Source: Sphingosinicella humi
GTDB lineage: Bacteria; Pseudomonadota; Alphaproteobacteria; Sphingomonadales; Sphingomonadaceae
Length of the DNA stretch: 64,000 nt
Direction: 5' to 3'
Assembly (NCBI RefSeq): GCF_003129465.1
Contig: NZ_QFFF01000001.1
Coordinates: 806,001-870,000, forward strand
The notes below the pieces were generated by a model, which was not told where the DNA came from, did no database searches, and worked only from the letters and a program-made list of their open reading frames with translations. The position numbers were made by a program, and so were the translations under genes. Positions 44,501 to 53,739 of the stretch are shown one piece after another (position 1 is the stretch's first letter; each line of letters begins with the position of its first letter).

Positions 44501-44989
44501 ATGGTTGAGCAGCTGTTTGGACCCGACGACTTCAACATCCTGCCGCACCTCGTGGCGCTCGCCGTGGCCTATGCGCTCGCCTTCCCGATCGGCTGGAACC
44601 GCGAGCGCGAAGAGCGCAGCGCGGGCCTACGCACCTTTCCCCTGGTGGCGGTGGCGACCTGCGGCTTCATCCAGGCCGCCGAGACGCTGACGGCCGACAG
44701 CCCGGAGGCGATGGCGCGGATCATCGAAGGCCTGATCACCGGCATGGGCTTCATCGGCGGCGGCGCTATCCTGAGGCAGGAAAAATCCGTGAAGGGCACC
44801 GCGACCGCCGCCAGCCTCTGGATCACGGGCGCGATTGGTGTTGCATCGGGCCTCGGCAGCTTCGACGTCGCCCTGATGCTTTCGCTCGCGACCATCGTGA
44901 CCTTGTGGATACTCTCGCCCGCCAACCGGATCGGCCGAGGCGTCCGCGACGACACGAATGACGAGGCGCCGAGGGCGTCGCGCGACTAG
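44501..44989 (+). CDS. MgtC/SapB family membrane protein
   Basis: The 162-residue protein has four membrane helices and the core motif Ile-Gly-Trp-Asn-Arg-Glu-Arg-Glu-Glu-Arg, then Gly-Leu-Arg-Thr-Phe-Pro-Leu and Gly-Met-Gly-Phe-Ile-Gly-Gly-Gly-Ala-Ile. The C-terminal regulatory domain of MgtC is absent, as in SapB-type proteins. In pathogens it helps at low magnesium; here the role is open. Confidence 0.85.
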   Translation: MVEQLFGPDDFNILPHLVALAVAYALAFPIGWNREREERSAGLRTFPLVAVATCGFIQAAETLTADSPEAMARIIEGLITGMGFIGGGAILRQEKSVKGTATAASLWITGAIGVASGLGSFDVALMLSLATIVTLWILSPANRIGRGVRDDTNDEAPRASRD

Positions 44990-45020
44990 ATCAGGGGCCG
45001 ACGGCCCGCCGACCGCGTGC

Positions 45021-48000
45021 TCAATAATCCTTCGACACCCGCACGTTGATGCTTTCGCGGCCGATGGTGGAGATGCTCGACAGCAGCGAGAGCCAGCGCG
45101 TGATCTGATATTCGACCTGGGTGGCCGAATAGCCGCGGCCGTCGGTGATCACCTCCACATAGACGCGGCGGCCGATATATTTGCCGGCGGCGATCGAGGT
45201 GCCCTGGCCGGTGGCGATGTCGGCGGGGAGGATGCGGAGCCGGTCGAGGCCGGTGGCGGCGCGCACGGCGTTGATCGGATCGAGGCCGTCGCCGCTTTCG
45301 TTGAGCGACGCCACCGCCGCCGCGAGCTGCAGCGCCTCGGGCGCCGACAGGTTGGTGATCGACGTGCCGAAGAGGAGGCGGCTCAGCAGCTCATCCTGCG
45401 GCAAGGCGGGCGTGCTGGTGAAGGCGATCTCGGGCTTCTGGCCCCGGCCGGTGACGCGGATGGTGGCGTTGAGACCCTGGAGGCCGCCCTCTGCTACGAT
45501 GTCGAGCACCGGGTTGATCGGCGACTCGCCCTGGAAGCGGATGATGCCGCGCTCCAGGTCGAAGCGGCGGCCGGCGAAATCGTAGGTGCCGCGGATGAGG
45601 TCGGCGCGGCCGTTGATGCGCGGCTGCGTCACGGTGCCGCCGACGTCCAGGTTGGCGCCCCATTCGCTGTTGATGCCAAGGCCGGTGACGGTGAGGCGAT
45701 TGTCGGCTCGCACCTTGAGGTCGAGCTTCCAGGGCGCGGTCGGCTCCTCGGGGGCCGCCTCGTCCGCCGGGCGGTTCACCTCGGTGACGGCGAGGCGGGG
45801 CACCTCGGCGGCGGCGGTCGCGCTGCCGAGCTTGAAGCTGCCCCTGACCAGCTCGACATTGCCGGCGATGGTGCCGCCCGACCCGTCGGAGCGGATGGTG
45901 ATCGGGCCCGTCACGTCGGCCTTGATATCGTCCCGATCGATCAGCAGCGCCGATTGAGCCTCGACCGCCACATCCATGCCGACGCCCCGTGTCGCGGAGA
46001 GATCGAAGGCGGCGCGGCCAGAGACGCGGCCGGCGCCCTTGGTCGTGCCGGCGAAGCGATCGATCACCAGCCGCGAGCCGCCGAAGCGCCCGCTCGCCTG
46101 GATATTCTCGATCACGGTGCCGGTGACCGCGCTTTCGAGCCTCGCCTGCTCCGTGCGGAGGGACCCTTGAATCCGCGGGTTCTCCAGCGTGCCGCGGGCA
46201 TCCGCGCCGATCGCGACCGGACCGCTGAAATCAAGCAGATCGAGCCCGGTCAGCCGCCAAAGCGTGTCGGCGGGACCGTTGTAGCGGAGCTGAGCGAAGA
46301 GCGGCGCGCTCGCCAGCCGCTCACCGATATCCCCGCTGGTGCCGATCGGCGACAGCCGCGCCTGCGCCCGGCCGATCATGCGCCCCTCGCTTACCGCCAC
46401 CGCCCGCATGGCGGCGTTGCGGCCGTCGAGCCGGGCGATGACGCCCACGTCGACCGGCCGCGAGGACAGCACCAGCCCGGAGCGGGTGAGACCCCGGATG
46501 CGGAGATTGACATCGCCGGTGGGAGCGACGCCGTCCCTGGGCGAGCGGTAGCCGAAGGTGCCCGAGGCGATGCCGCCGAGCCCCAGCTCCGGCCAGGCAA
46601 TGTCGAGCACAGTGAGCGGCATCCGCTCCATCCTCGCGTTCACCTCGGTGGCGTCCGGACCCCACAGGCCGGAGACGGTGGCGGTGCCGCCGGCGAAGGC
46701 GAGGAACGTCGGCGCCAGGCGCCAGGCCTCGCCCACTCTCGTGAACTCCGCCGCTTCGCTGAGCTTGATCGGACGGCGATCGACCGTGCCTTCGCCGCTG
46801 AGCCTCACCCGGTCCGGCGCGACGTCGGCGACAGTGCGGAAGACGAAGTCCCGTCCGCGGGTGCCGGCGATGTCGGCGCGTATCCGGCCGCTGCCGCCGC
46901 GGAGGCTGGCTTCGGCGGTGACCCGGGCGAGCGAGAGCGGCCCGCGGCTGAGGCCGCTCGCGGTCAGCTTGCCTTCGATGGAGGTGGCGCCCGGATTGAG
47001 GAGGATGACGCCGTCGAGCTTGCCGCGCCGGATGGCGATCGGGGGCGGGCCGGCGAAGCGCGCGTCGCGCGCCGTCAGATGCGCCTCGATCCGCTGCACT
47101 TCACCGACCGGATTGAACAGCAGGGCGCCGTCCAGCCCGCCGCCGGCGACGTCGAGCCGTCCGGTGAAGCCGCCGGGATCGGAGCGCAAGCTGCCCGAAG
47201 CCGTCGTGCCGGATACGTCGATCGCCGCCACCTGGATCACCGCCGGCTGCCCGTCCGGCAGCAAGATGGCACCGCGCGAAGTGAAGGGGCCGAGCAGCGA
47301 CATCCCTTCGGCGCCGTAGGCGAAGCCCTCATCGGTCGGATCGAGGTTCAGCAACACGTCCGCGAGGCCGAGCGCGTCGTTCGGCCGTTCGAGCCGGATC
47401 GCGAGCTTAGGCCGCTCGATCCGTCCGTCGAGCGTCATCGCGAAGGGGCCATATTCGGCCTGGTTTCCCGACCCTTCGAACCAGAAGGTGCCGTCCCGCC
47501 GCCGGTAGCCATTGCCGGCAATGCTGATGGACGGCGCGGTGAGCCTTAGATTGCGGAAGTGGAGCACCTTGTCGGGCCCGCGGACGAGGTCGGTCTCGAT
47601 CTCCGGCAATCCGCCGGCGAGGCCGGCCAGGAACTTGTTGTCGAACCGCCTGACCCAGGCCCGGCCCTTGCCGGTGACCACTGTACCGCGTCCGCCGGGC
47701 CCTTCGACGACGCGCAATTCGCTGGTCACGTCGACGATGCCGAGGCCGGGAATGAGATAACGGGTAAGGCCGCCCGAGAGGATCACCTGATAGTCGCCGT
47801 TGACGAGGTCGACGAACAGGCTGAGCTTGCCCTTCAGCTTGTCGGAGGTGAGCGTCAGCCCCTCCCCCGTCAGCCGCCGCGCCGTCACCTTCAGCAAGCC
47901 CTGGACACGAAGATTGGCGAGGATGCCGCCCGCCACGTCGCCGACGCCGGTCACCCGCCGCGCCGTCACCAGCACGGGGACGCTCACCGGCTCCTTGGAA

Positions 48001-49214
48001 AGCTGCCCCCGCCCTTCCGCCCGCACATCGTCGAATCCGGTGTCGTCGAACGCGACGCGCGGCGACGTGATGCGGTAGGCGAAGCGGGCGGTGCGGAACG
48101 GCCCGTTGAGCAGCATCGTCGCCCGCACGCGCTGGCCCGTCATGTTGGGGAACAAGGCGGGCGGGCGGAGGAGATCGGCGGCGATGCGGACATCGTCGAA
48201 GCTGCTGGTGGCGAGGTCGATGATGCCCCGGCTCTCGATCCTCAGCGCCGCGGAGCGAAGCGAAACCTCCCCGTCCAGCCGCCTGTCCTTGAGCGTCGCC
48301 GTGGCGCCGACGTTTATGCGCGGCGCGCTCAGCCGCGCCTGCTTGCCCTTGAGGAACTGCGAAGGCGCCATCCAGCCCGAGAGGCTGTAACGGCCCTCCT
48401 CCGCGCGCAGCGCCAGCTCCACAGCGCGGCGGCCGGAGAGGTCCAGGCGCGCCGTGCCCGCCCATCGGCTCCAGCTGCCGTCGCCCTGGATATCGAGCCG
48501 GATCGGCCGCTTGGTGCCGACGATGGCGCCGACGACGCTGTCGGCGGGGGCATTGAGGCCGACATCGATGTCGAATCGATCGCGGTCGGGCTCGGCGTCG
48601 ATCAGCAGCGAAAGCGCATCGCCGCCGCCCGGGACCGTCGCCCTCAGCTTCACCAACGCCCTGCCGGAGCGGATGTCCGCCTCGCCCGAGACCCGCGCCA
48701 CCCGCCGCTCGCCCGTCACGTCCTTCTCGAAGCGGAGCTGGTCGATCTGGAGCCGTCCGATGCGGATGTCGAAATCGGGCAGTATCGGCTTCGGCTCCTC
48801 GCTGGGGCGGAGCTTCGGCAGGCGATGGACGATGACCAGCTCGGAGGTGAGCTCGTCGATGATGAGGCGATTGCCGACCCAGGCGGTGGGCTGCCAGTCG
48901 AGCTCGATCAGCGGGGATTCGGCGAACAGCCCCTCGGGATCGTAGACGCGCACGTCGCGCAGGCGCGTGTCGCCCCAGATGGAGCCTTCGATCCGCCCGA
49001 TCCTGACCTTGAGGCCGGAGGAGGGGCTGAACGCGGCGATGCGGTCGGTGATGAAGCGGTGCCCCGCATCGGTGTCGAGAAAGACGACGAGCGCGCCGAG
49101 CGCGACTAGCAGGGCGATGACCAGGCCGAGAAGGAGCTTGGCCCCTCCGGTGAGCCAGCGACGGCGTCGAGGCCGAGACGGCTCGGCGACCTCGACGAGC
49201 GCCTCCGTCGCCAT
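45021..49214 (-). CDS. tamB: Translocation and assembly module inner-membrane component TamB
   Basis: This very long protein (1397 residues) has one N-terminal membrane helix (Leu-Leu-Leu-Gly-Leu-Val-Ile-Ala-Leu-Leu-Val), a long series of beta-helix repeats and a C-terminal DUF490 domain with Arg-Gly-Thr-Tyr-Asp-Phe-Ala-Gly and a final Arg-Val-Ser-Lys-Asp-Tyr. It spans the periplasm and passes substrates or lipids to TamA. Its ATG shares one base with the TamA stop. Confidence 0.93.
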   Translation of the reverse strand: MATEALVEVAEPSRPRRRRWLTGGAKLLLGLVIALLVALGALVVFLDTDAGHRFITDRIAAFSPSSGLKVRIGRIEGSIWGDTRLRDVRVYDPEGLFAESPLIELDWQPTAWVGNRLIIDELTSELVIVHRLPKLRPSEEPKPILPDFDIRIGRLQIDQLRFEKDVTGERRVARVSGEADIRSGRALVKLRATVPGGGDALSLLIDAEPDRDRFDIDVGLNAPADSVVGAIVGTKRPIRLDIQGDGSWSRWAGTARLDLSGRRAVELALRAEEGRYSLSGWMAPSQFLKGKQARLSAPRINVGATATLKDRRLDGEVSLRSAALRIESRGIIDLATSSFDDVRIAADLLRPPALFPNMTGQRVRATMLLNGPFRTARFAYRITSPRVAFDDTGFDDVRAEGRGQLSKEPVSVPVLVTARRVTGVGDVAGGILANLRVQGLLKVTARRLTGEGLTLTSDKLKGKLSLFVDLVNGDYQVILSGGLTRYLIPGLGIVDVTSELRVVEGPGGRGTVVTGKGRAWVRRFDNKFLAGLAGGLPEIETDLVRGPDKVLHFRNLRLTAPSISIAGNGYRRRDGTFWFEGSGNQAEYGPFAMTLDGRIERPKLAIRLERPNDALGLADVLLNLDPTDEGFAYGAEGMSLLGPFTSRGAILLPDGQPAVIQVAAIDVSGTTASGSLRSDPGGFTGRLDVAGGGLDGALLFNPVGEVQRIEAHLTARDARFAGPPPIAIRRGKLDGVILLNPGATSIEGKLTASGLSRGPLSLARVTAEASLRGGSGRIRADIAGTRGRDFVFRTVADVAPDRVRLSGEGTVDRRPIKLSEAAEFTRVGEAWRLAPTFLAFAGGTATVSGLWGPDATEVNARMERMPLTVLDIAWPELGLGGIASGTFGYRSPRDGVAPTGDVNLRIRGLTRSGLVLSSRPVDVGVIARLDGRNAAMRAVAVSEGRMIGRAQARLSPIGTSGDIGERLASAPLFAQLRYNGPADTLWRLTGLDLLDFSGPVAIGADARGTLENPRIQGSLRTEQARLESAVTGTVIENIQASGRFGGSRLVIDRFAGTTKGAGRVSGRAAFDLSATRGVGMDVAVEAQSALLIDRDDIKADVTGPITIRSDGSGGTIAGNVELVRGSFKLGSATAAAEVPRLAVTEVNRPADEAAPEEPTAPWKLDLKVRADNRLTVTGLGINSEWGANLDVGGTVTQPRINGRADLIRGTYDFAGRRFDLERGIIRFQGESPINPVLDIVAEGGLQGLNATIRVTGRGQKPEIAFTSTPALPQDELLSRLLFGTSITNLSAPEALQLAAAVASLNESGDGLDPINAVRAATGLDRLRILPADIATGQGTSIAAGKYIGRRVYVEVITDGRGYSATQVEYQITRWLSLLSSISTIGRESINVRVSKDY

Positions 49215-51184
49215 CAGAAGGCCTGCCCCAGCGATACGTAGACGGCGACACGGGGATCGCCTCTGCGCCGATTGAGCGGAGTGCCGACATCGACGCGGAT
49301 CGGCCCGAAATTAGTGTGATAGCGAACCCCGAGGCCGGCGCCGAAGCGAAGGTCGTCCAACTCCGGCAGGGAGGATTCATAGATATTGCCGGCGTCGAGA
49401 AACGGCACGATGCCGAAATCGCCGACCCGCACCCGCGCCTCCAGCGCGAATTCGGCGAGGCTGCGGCCGCCGATGGGATCGTCGAAGATCGGGTCGCGCG
49501 GCCCCAGCCGCTGGAAGCCATAGCCCCGCACCGAGCCCCCGCCGCCGGCATAGAAGCGCCGCGACGGCGCGATCCGATCGCGGGCAGCGCCGACGATGGA
49601 GCCGAGCCGCGCCCGCCCCGCGAACGTCACTTTGTCCGAAACCGGCTGATAGACGCTGCCGTCGATCTGGGCGCGCGCATAGAAGAAGGTCCCGTCCTGC
49701 AGCGAGGCTTCGGGCGAGAAGCGGCCGGACAGGCGGAAGCCCTCGGTAGGATCGAGCAGGTCGTTGGAGCCGTCGTACGACAAGGTCGCCGGCAGCGCGC
49801 CGATGAAGAAGGTGCGGCGGCGCGTCATGCCGCTGTCGATGTCGACGTCGCGCTCGTCGGTGGCGATGAGGTCGGCGCCCACTGCCCAGGTCCATTTCTT
49901 CTGCCAGATGATATTGGTCTGCCGCTCGATGCCGCCGCCGACGAGGAAGGTGTTCGCCTCATAGGCGTCGCGCTCGACATGGCTGGCGGCGACCTGGGCG
50001 GTGAGGACCTGGTCGCGTTCGATGAAATTGTTGCGGCGAAGGGTGGCGGAGACGAGCTGCTCGCGAGTCCCGGCGACGCCGCGGAAGGTGACGGCCCCTT
50101 CGGGCTTGATCAGGTTTCTGTGCTGCCAGCTCGCCTCCAGGCGGACGCCCTCGCCCGTGCCGTAACCCGCCGCGCCGGCGATGGTGCGCATCGGCGCCGG
50201 CTCCAGCGCGACGGCGATGTCGACGGTGCGGCTGTCGGGATCGTCGATGGGGCGGATGGCGACCGAGGAGACGAGACCGGTGGCGACAAGGGCTCGGCGC
50301 AGATCGTCGAGCAGCGGCGCCTCATATTCGTCGCCGGGTTCGAAGCGGGCGATGCGCTCGATATGGCGGGCGCTGAACAGCGGCGTCCCCTCGACGACGA
50401 TGCGGCCGAACCGACGCTCCCCGTTCGGCTCGACCGGCAGCACCAGGGTCGCCGTCCGGGTGTCGTGATCGACCTTTATGTCGAGCTCGCCGACCTCGGC
50501 GAAGGCATAGCCCCGCCTGCCAAGCTCCAGCCGGAGCGCCGCCTCGCCGGTGGTGACGGCGGCGGCATCGATCGGCGCCCCCACCTCCACGCCAAACGCC
50601 TCCCGCAGGGCAGCCGCATCCTCGCCCGCCGCTTCCAGGCCCGGCAGGCTGACCTCGGCGAAACTATATTGCGGCCCCGGCTCGACCTCCAGCGTCACTA
50701 CGAACCGGTTGGCGGTCTCGGTCCGCTCCACCCGGGTCCGGACCAGCGCGTCATAATAGCCATAGGCCCGAAGCAGCTCGGCCATCAGCTCTTCGTCCTC
50801 GCGCGCGCGCCGGTCGACCTGGGCGGCGTTGGCGGGATCCTCGCGATTGGCCTGGAGCGTCGACAGCTCGGCGAACTGGTCGAGCAGGCCGGCCGCGCCG
50901 ATGCCCTCCAGCCCCTCGACCCGAACGACATAGGTCCGTTCGCCCGCCGCATCGGCGATGCTGGCATCGGGCGCGACGGCGATGTCGTCGCCGCTCTCCT
51001 GCTCCATGTCCGGCCAGGGAACCCCGAGCCCCGGCAGCGGATCGAGCGGCGCCGAGGGGTCGAGCGGGGCATCCAGCTCGCCAAATGGGTCGGAATCCTG
51101 CGCGAGGGCATGACCGTGGCAAAGAATAAGGGACAGGGCGGCGAGCCTCGCCGCCACACGCCGCCCCGCAGCGACTTGCGACAT
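49214..51184 (-). CDS. tamA: Translocation and assembly module outer-membrane component TamA
   Basis: The 656-residue Omp85 protein has a signal peptide (cleavage after Gly-His-Ala-Leu-Ala), POTRA domains (residues about 80-330) and a 16-strand barrel with the lid-lock motif Gly-Ser-Val-Arg-Gly-Tyr-Gly-Phe and the terminal Phe. It pairs with TamB to insert autotransporters and related proteins. It heads the tamA-tamB operon. Confidence 0.92.
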   Translation of the reverse strand: MSQVAAGRRVAARLAALSLILCHGHALAQDSDPFGELDAPLDPSAPLDPLPGLGVPWPDMEQESGDDIAVAPDASIADAAGERTYVVRVEGLEGIGAAGLLDQFAELSTLQANREDPANAAQVDRRAREDEELMAELLRAYGYYDALVRTRVERTETANRFVVTLEVEPGPQYSFAEVSLPGLEAAGEDAAALREAFGVEVGAPIDAAAVTTGEAALRLELGRRGYAFAEVGELDIKVDHDTRTATLVLPVEPNGERRFGRIVVEGTPLFSARHIERIARFEPGDEYEAPLLDDLRRALVATGLVSSVAIRPIDDPDSRTVDIAVALEPAPMRTIAGAAGYGTGEGVRLEASWQHRNLIKPEGAVTFRGVAGTREQLVSATLRRNNFIERDQVLTAQVAASHVERDAYEANTFLVGGGIERQTNIIWQKKWTWAVGADLIATDERDVDIDSGMTRRRTFFIGALPATLSYDGSNDLLDPTEGFRLSGRFSPEASLQDGTFFYARAQIDGSVYQPVSDKVTFAGRARLGSIVGAARDRIAPSRRFYAGGGGSVRGYGFQRLGPRDPIFDDPIGGRSLAEFALEARVRVGDFGIVPFLDAGNIYESSLPELDDLRFGAGLGVRYHTNFGPIRVDVGTPLNRRRGDPRVAVYVSLGQAF

Positions 51185-51242
51185 AAAGGGAAACTAGCGG
51201 CCGGCACCCCGACGCGCCAGCACGGAAATCTCGGTCGGATCG

Positions 51243-51524
51243 CTAATGAACCGTGTCCGTCACATCCTTGCCACTAAGCATCTCGATGGTCCGTTCGACC
51301 TGGCGCCAGCGGCAGAAATGGATGACATTGCCGAGAGAGCGGCTGCGGTCGGCGCGGTTGGCGGCCTCGACCACCGCCAGTTCGCCATATTCCGCGATCA
51401 GCGCGCTCGCTTCCAGGAAGGCGGCGCGATCGGCAACATGAACATAGTGTCGCAAGTTAAGCGCCCCTACCCTTAAGCAACATCGCCCCCTGACGTAGCG
51501 GGTCGGCCTTTCAAATTGGCGCAT
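51243..51524 (-). CDS. Small conserved hypothetical protein
   Basis: The 93-residue protein begins at ATG 51524 with GAGGAA six bases upstream. The core Ala-Glu-Tyr-Gly-Glu-Leu-Ala-Val-Val-Glu-Ala-Ala-Asn-Arg-Ala-Asp-Arg-Ser is of a type I associate with small sphingomonad proteins of unknown function (DUF6961-like, from memory). It is divergent from a small membrane protein. Confidence 0.65.
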   Translation of the reverse strand: MRQFERPTRYVRGRCCLRVGALNLRHYVHVADRAAFLEASALIAEYGELAVVEAANRADRSRSLGNVIHFCRWRQVERTIEMLSGKDVTDTVH

Positions 51525-51590
51525 CGGCTTCCTCAACGGTGCGTTCACCAAGATGCTGGCGCGAGCCATGCGGGCATGCCATGGGGAGCC

Positions 51591-51767
51591 ATGGCCCAAG
51601 ACAGCTCCAACTCTTCCCAGGGCGGCGGATTTCTGATCGCCGCCGCCGTTCTCATCGGCGCCGTGGGCGGTGTCATCGCCGGCCAGCCGAGCGCGGGTTT
51701 CGTTATCGGCATTACGGTCGGCGTCGCCGGCGCCCTGCTGTTGTGGTGGCGGGATCGGCGGCGCTAG
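51591..51767 (+). CDS. 58-residue small membrane protein
   Basis: ATG 51591 follows GGGGAGCC. After ten polar residues come two hydrophobic segments (Phe-Leu-Ile-Ala-Ala-Ala-Val-Leu and Phe-Val-Ile-Gly-Ile-Thr-Val-Gly-Val) and a basic tail. The stop TAG abuts the stop of the S24 regulator on the other strand. The function is unknown. Confidence 0.6.
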   Translation: MAQDSSNSSQGGGFLIAAAVLIGAVGGVIAGQPSAGFVIGITVGVAGALLLWWRDRRR

Positions 51768-52409
51768 CTAGCCGATCCGTCGCCCGGCCCAGACGACGCG
51801 CCCCACGATGTCGATGGCGCTCAAGGGGCAGTCGGGCCAGCCGGGATAGGCTTCGTTGTCGCTGCAAATCGACACCGTGCGAGCCGCGGGATTGACCGAC
51901 AGGCGCTTGACGATCAGCGCATCGTCCATCCGCAGCACATAGATGCCGTCGCGGAGGCGCTCGGCGACGTCGCTCCGGTCGACCAGTATCTCGTCGCCGT
52001 CGGCCAGCGTCGGCATCATCGAATCGCCCTCGACTCGAATGGTCGAGAGTTGGCGCACGTCTCCGGCACCTAGGCGGCGGAGCCATTGCGCGTCGAAAGC
52101 GACGTGGGAACGAAGCCGTTCTCCGTCCGCGAAAGCGCCGGGGCCGGCGCTGGCGCCGATATCGAGCTGCGGCACGACGACATGGCTTTCCGCAACGTCC
52201 GGCCGCGCGGGCGGGCCGCCTAGCAGCGCCTCCGGCACTCCGAAATAACGCGCCAGCAGCCGCCGGTCCTCCTCGGCCAGCCGCCTCGGGATGCCGCGCT
52301 TGATATATTGCTGCACATAGGCGGCGTTGCGCCCGATGAGGCGCGACAGGCCGGCATAATCCTCCCCCCGCTCCCTGATCAGCCGCTCCAGCTGTGCGCG
52401 CGTGTCCAT
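51768..52409 (-). CDS. HTH-S24 (LexA/cI-like) self-cleaving repressor
   Basis: The 213-residue protein has an N-terminal helix-turn-helix (Gly-Leu-Ser-Arg-Leu-Ile-Gly-Arg-Asn-Ala-Ala-Tyr-Val-Gln-Gln-Tyr) and a C-terminal S24 peptidase with Ser130 in Gly-Asp-Ser-Met-Met-Pro-Thr and Lys168 in Ile-Val-Lys-Arg-Leu. The candidate cleavage pair Ala-Gly lies near residues 88-89. Such proteins respond to DNA damage by cleaving themselves. Its start is 8 bases from operator O1, so it likely represses itself. Confidence 0.85.
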   Translation of the reverse strand: MDTRAQLERLIRERGEDYAGLSRLIGRNAAYVQQYIKRGIPRRLAEEDRRLLARYFGVPEALLGGPPARPDVAESHVVVPQLDIGASAGPGAFADGERLRSHVAFDAQWLRRLGAGDVRQLSTIRVEGDSMMPTLADGDEILVDRSDVAERLRDGIYVLRMDDALIVKRLSVNPAARTVSICSDNEAYPGWPDCPLSAIDIVGRVVWAGRRIG

Positions 52410-52416
52410 CTTCTCA

Positions 52417-52430
52417 TCCTACGGATAGGT
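52417..52430. promoter_or_regulatory. Candidate operator O1 of the S24 repressor
   Basis: TCCTA (52417-52421) and TAGGT (52426-52430) form a near-perfect dyad with four bases between. It is 8 bases from the repressor start codon, so binding would block translation or transcription start. The same TCCTA/TAGGA half-sites occur in the neighbouring O2. Confidence 0.5.
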
Positions 52431-52434
52431 TTTT

Positions 52435-52450
52435 TCCTAGACAAGTAGGA
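52435..52450. promoter_or_regulatory. Candidate operator O2 of the S24 repressor
   Basis: TCCTA (52435-52439) and TAGGA (52446-52450) are perfect reverse complements with six bases between. O2 lies between the divergent repressor (start 52409) and the small gene at 52508, so it could control both. Two adjacent sites of one half-site type are typical of cI-like switches. Confidence 0.6.
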
Positions 52451-52507
52451 TTTCTCCTTCGAACATGAACATATCAGGAACATCAATGAGTCGAAAGGAG
52501 CCGCAAA

Positions 52508-52705
52508 ATGCATCTGCTGAGACGAGTCGAACGCTATCTGAGGCGCAGCGGCACGGCCCCGACGAGGTTCGGCCGCGATGCGGTCAGCGATCCTCGTTTC
52601 GTCTTCGACTTGCGCAACGGCCGCGAGCCGCGACCGGCGACGGCCGCCCGAGTCGCGGCCTTCCTCGAGGCTCGGGAAGACGGGAGGGCATCATGCAGCC
52701 GCTGA
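52508..52705 (+). CDS. 65-residue basic protein opposite the S24 repressor
   Basis: ATG 52508 follows AAAGGAG. The protein is Arg-rich (Arg-Arg-Val-Glu-Arg-Tyr-Leu-Arg-Arg-Ser-Gly), with Phe-Gly-Arg-Asp-Ala-Val and Asp-Pro-Arg-Phe-Val-Phe-Asp-Leu that could form a small HTH. It overlaps the next gene by 13 bases. The placement beside the repressor suggests it is a regulated partner; the function is unknown. Confidence 0.6.
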   Translation: MHLLRRVERYLRRSGTAPTRFGRDAVSDPRFVFDLRNGREPRPATAARVAAFLEAREDGRASCSR

Positions 52706-53031
52706 CCAACGACGCCACCACGGCGCTGCTACGTGCGCTACGGGCAAGCTTTGTCCGCTTCGGCGGCGTTGCCTTCGAGGATATCGCCAGCCGCAGCTGG
52801 GCCAGCATCACCTTCACCGGCGCCCGCCACGAGATCATGCTCCGGCTCGACGGCGACCAAGCGGATGCCGCCGCGACGGCTTTCCTGTCCAATCTCGAAG
52901 CCGCCGAGTTCAGGCTGCGCGGCCATATATTGGCGGACATCGCGCTGTTATCCGAGGAACGGAGTGTCGGACCGGGTGGGTCGCCGCGCGTCAGGATGAG
53001 GTTGGAGGCGCTGACCGTCGAGGACGGTTGA
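52693..53031 (+). CDS. Hypothetical protein, second gene beside the S24 repressor
   Basis: The 112-residue acidic protein starts at ATG 52693 with GGGAGGG upstream, inside the end of the previous gene. It has alternating strands and helices and a core Trp-Ala-Ser-Ile-Thr-Phe-Thr-Gly-Ala-Arg. No family is recognised. It is probably coupled to the preceding 65-residue protein. Confidence 0.55.
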   Translation: MQPLTNDATTALLRALRASFVRFGGVAFEDIASRSWASITFTGARHEIMLRLDGDQADAAATAFLSNLEAAEFRLRGHILADIALLSEERSVGPGGSPRVRMRLEALTVEDG

Positions 53032-53037
53032 GGCAGC

Positions 53038-53739
53038 TCAGGCGCTGCGGGCGGCCATCGTCCGCAGATCGTCGAGCGCGCTCCGCAGCCGGTCGTCCAG
53101 CGGCGGCGGCGTGTCGGCCACGGCCGGCTCGTCGCGGCGGATCGAGAACGGCCTTGCCTCTTGCTGGCGACGGCTGAGGCCGGCCTCGAGGCGCTGCACA
53201 AGCTGGGCGATGCTCGGTTCCTCAAGTTCCAGCGGCGGCTCGGCAAAGGGGGCGACGCTATCGTCCTCCACCGCCTCATCCTCGATGGGCCGCTCCCATT
53301 CCGGGAACACATTGGTCTCGAGAACCGGCGAGACCGCTTCGGGCTCGCCCAGTTCGATGCCGGCGAGCAGCGGTTGGCGCGAGGGCGCGTCGGGGTGCGC
53401 GTCGGCGCGGCGGAGCCGAAGCGGCGAGGCCTGCACCTCCTGCGCTTTCGTTCGCCCGCGCATCGGCGACGCTCCGTTAAGCGAGCGCAGCAGCAACCAG
53501 GCCGTCAGGAAGGTTCCGATCGCAGCTAAAATGACGACGCCCAGTCGCGCGGTCGTTCCGAGCGGAGGCTGCGCCGCCGGAAGCAGCGAGGGCAGTCCGC
53601 TCGCGGCGACCAGATCGGTGAAGAGGGCATCGGGCATCGCGAACGCTACGAAGCCGACGGACACCGCCGCCAACGCCGCCATCGGCACGTCGAGCGCGGA
53701 AGCCCGGTTCCGTTTCAGGATGATCTTGTCCGTCGTCAC
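53038..53739 (-). CDS. Hypothetical membrane protein after the glycosyltransferase
   Basis: The 233-residue protein has two or three hydrophobic segments in the first 85 residues (Ala-Ala-Leu-Ala-Ala-Val-Ser-Val-Gly-Phe and Gly-Val-Val-Ile-Leu-Ala-Ala) and a long acidic, Pro-rich, disordered tail. Its ATG overlaps the stop of the glycosyltransferase (ATGA). No family is recognised; it may serve as an accessory in polysaccharide export. Confidence 0.6.
   Translation of the reverse strand: MTTDKIILKRNRASALDVPMAALAAVSVGFVAFAMPDALFTDLVAASGLPSLLPAAQPPLGTTARLGVVILAAIGTFLTAWLLLRSLNGASPMRGRTKAQEVQASPLRLRRADAHPDAPSRQPLLAGIELGEPEAVSPVLETNVFPEWERPIEDEAVEDDSVAPFAEPPLELEEPSIAQLVQRLEAGLSRRQQEARPFSIRRDEPAVADTPPPLDDRLRSALDDLRTMAARSA

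Noticed and set aside
44958-47549. 863-codon open frame antisense to tamB
   Set aside because: TamB has clear family features on the other strand; this frame has none.
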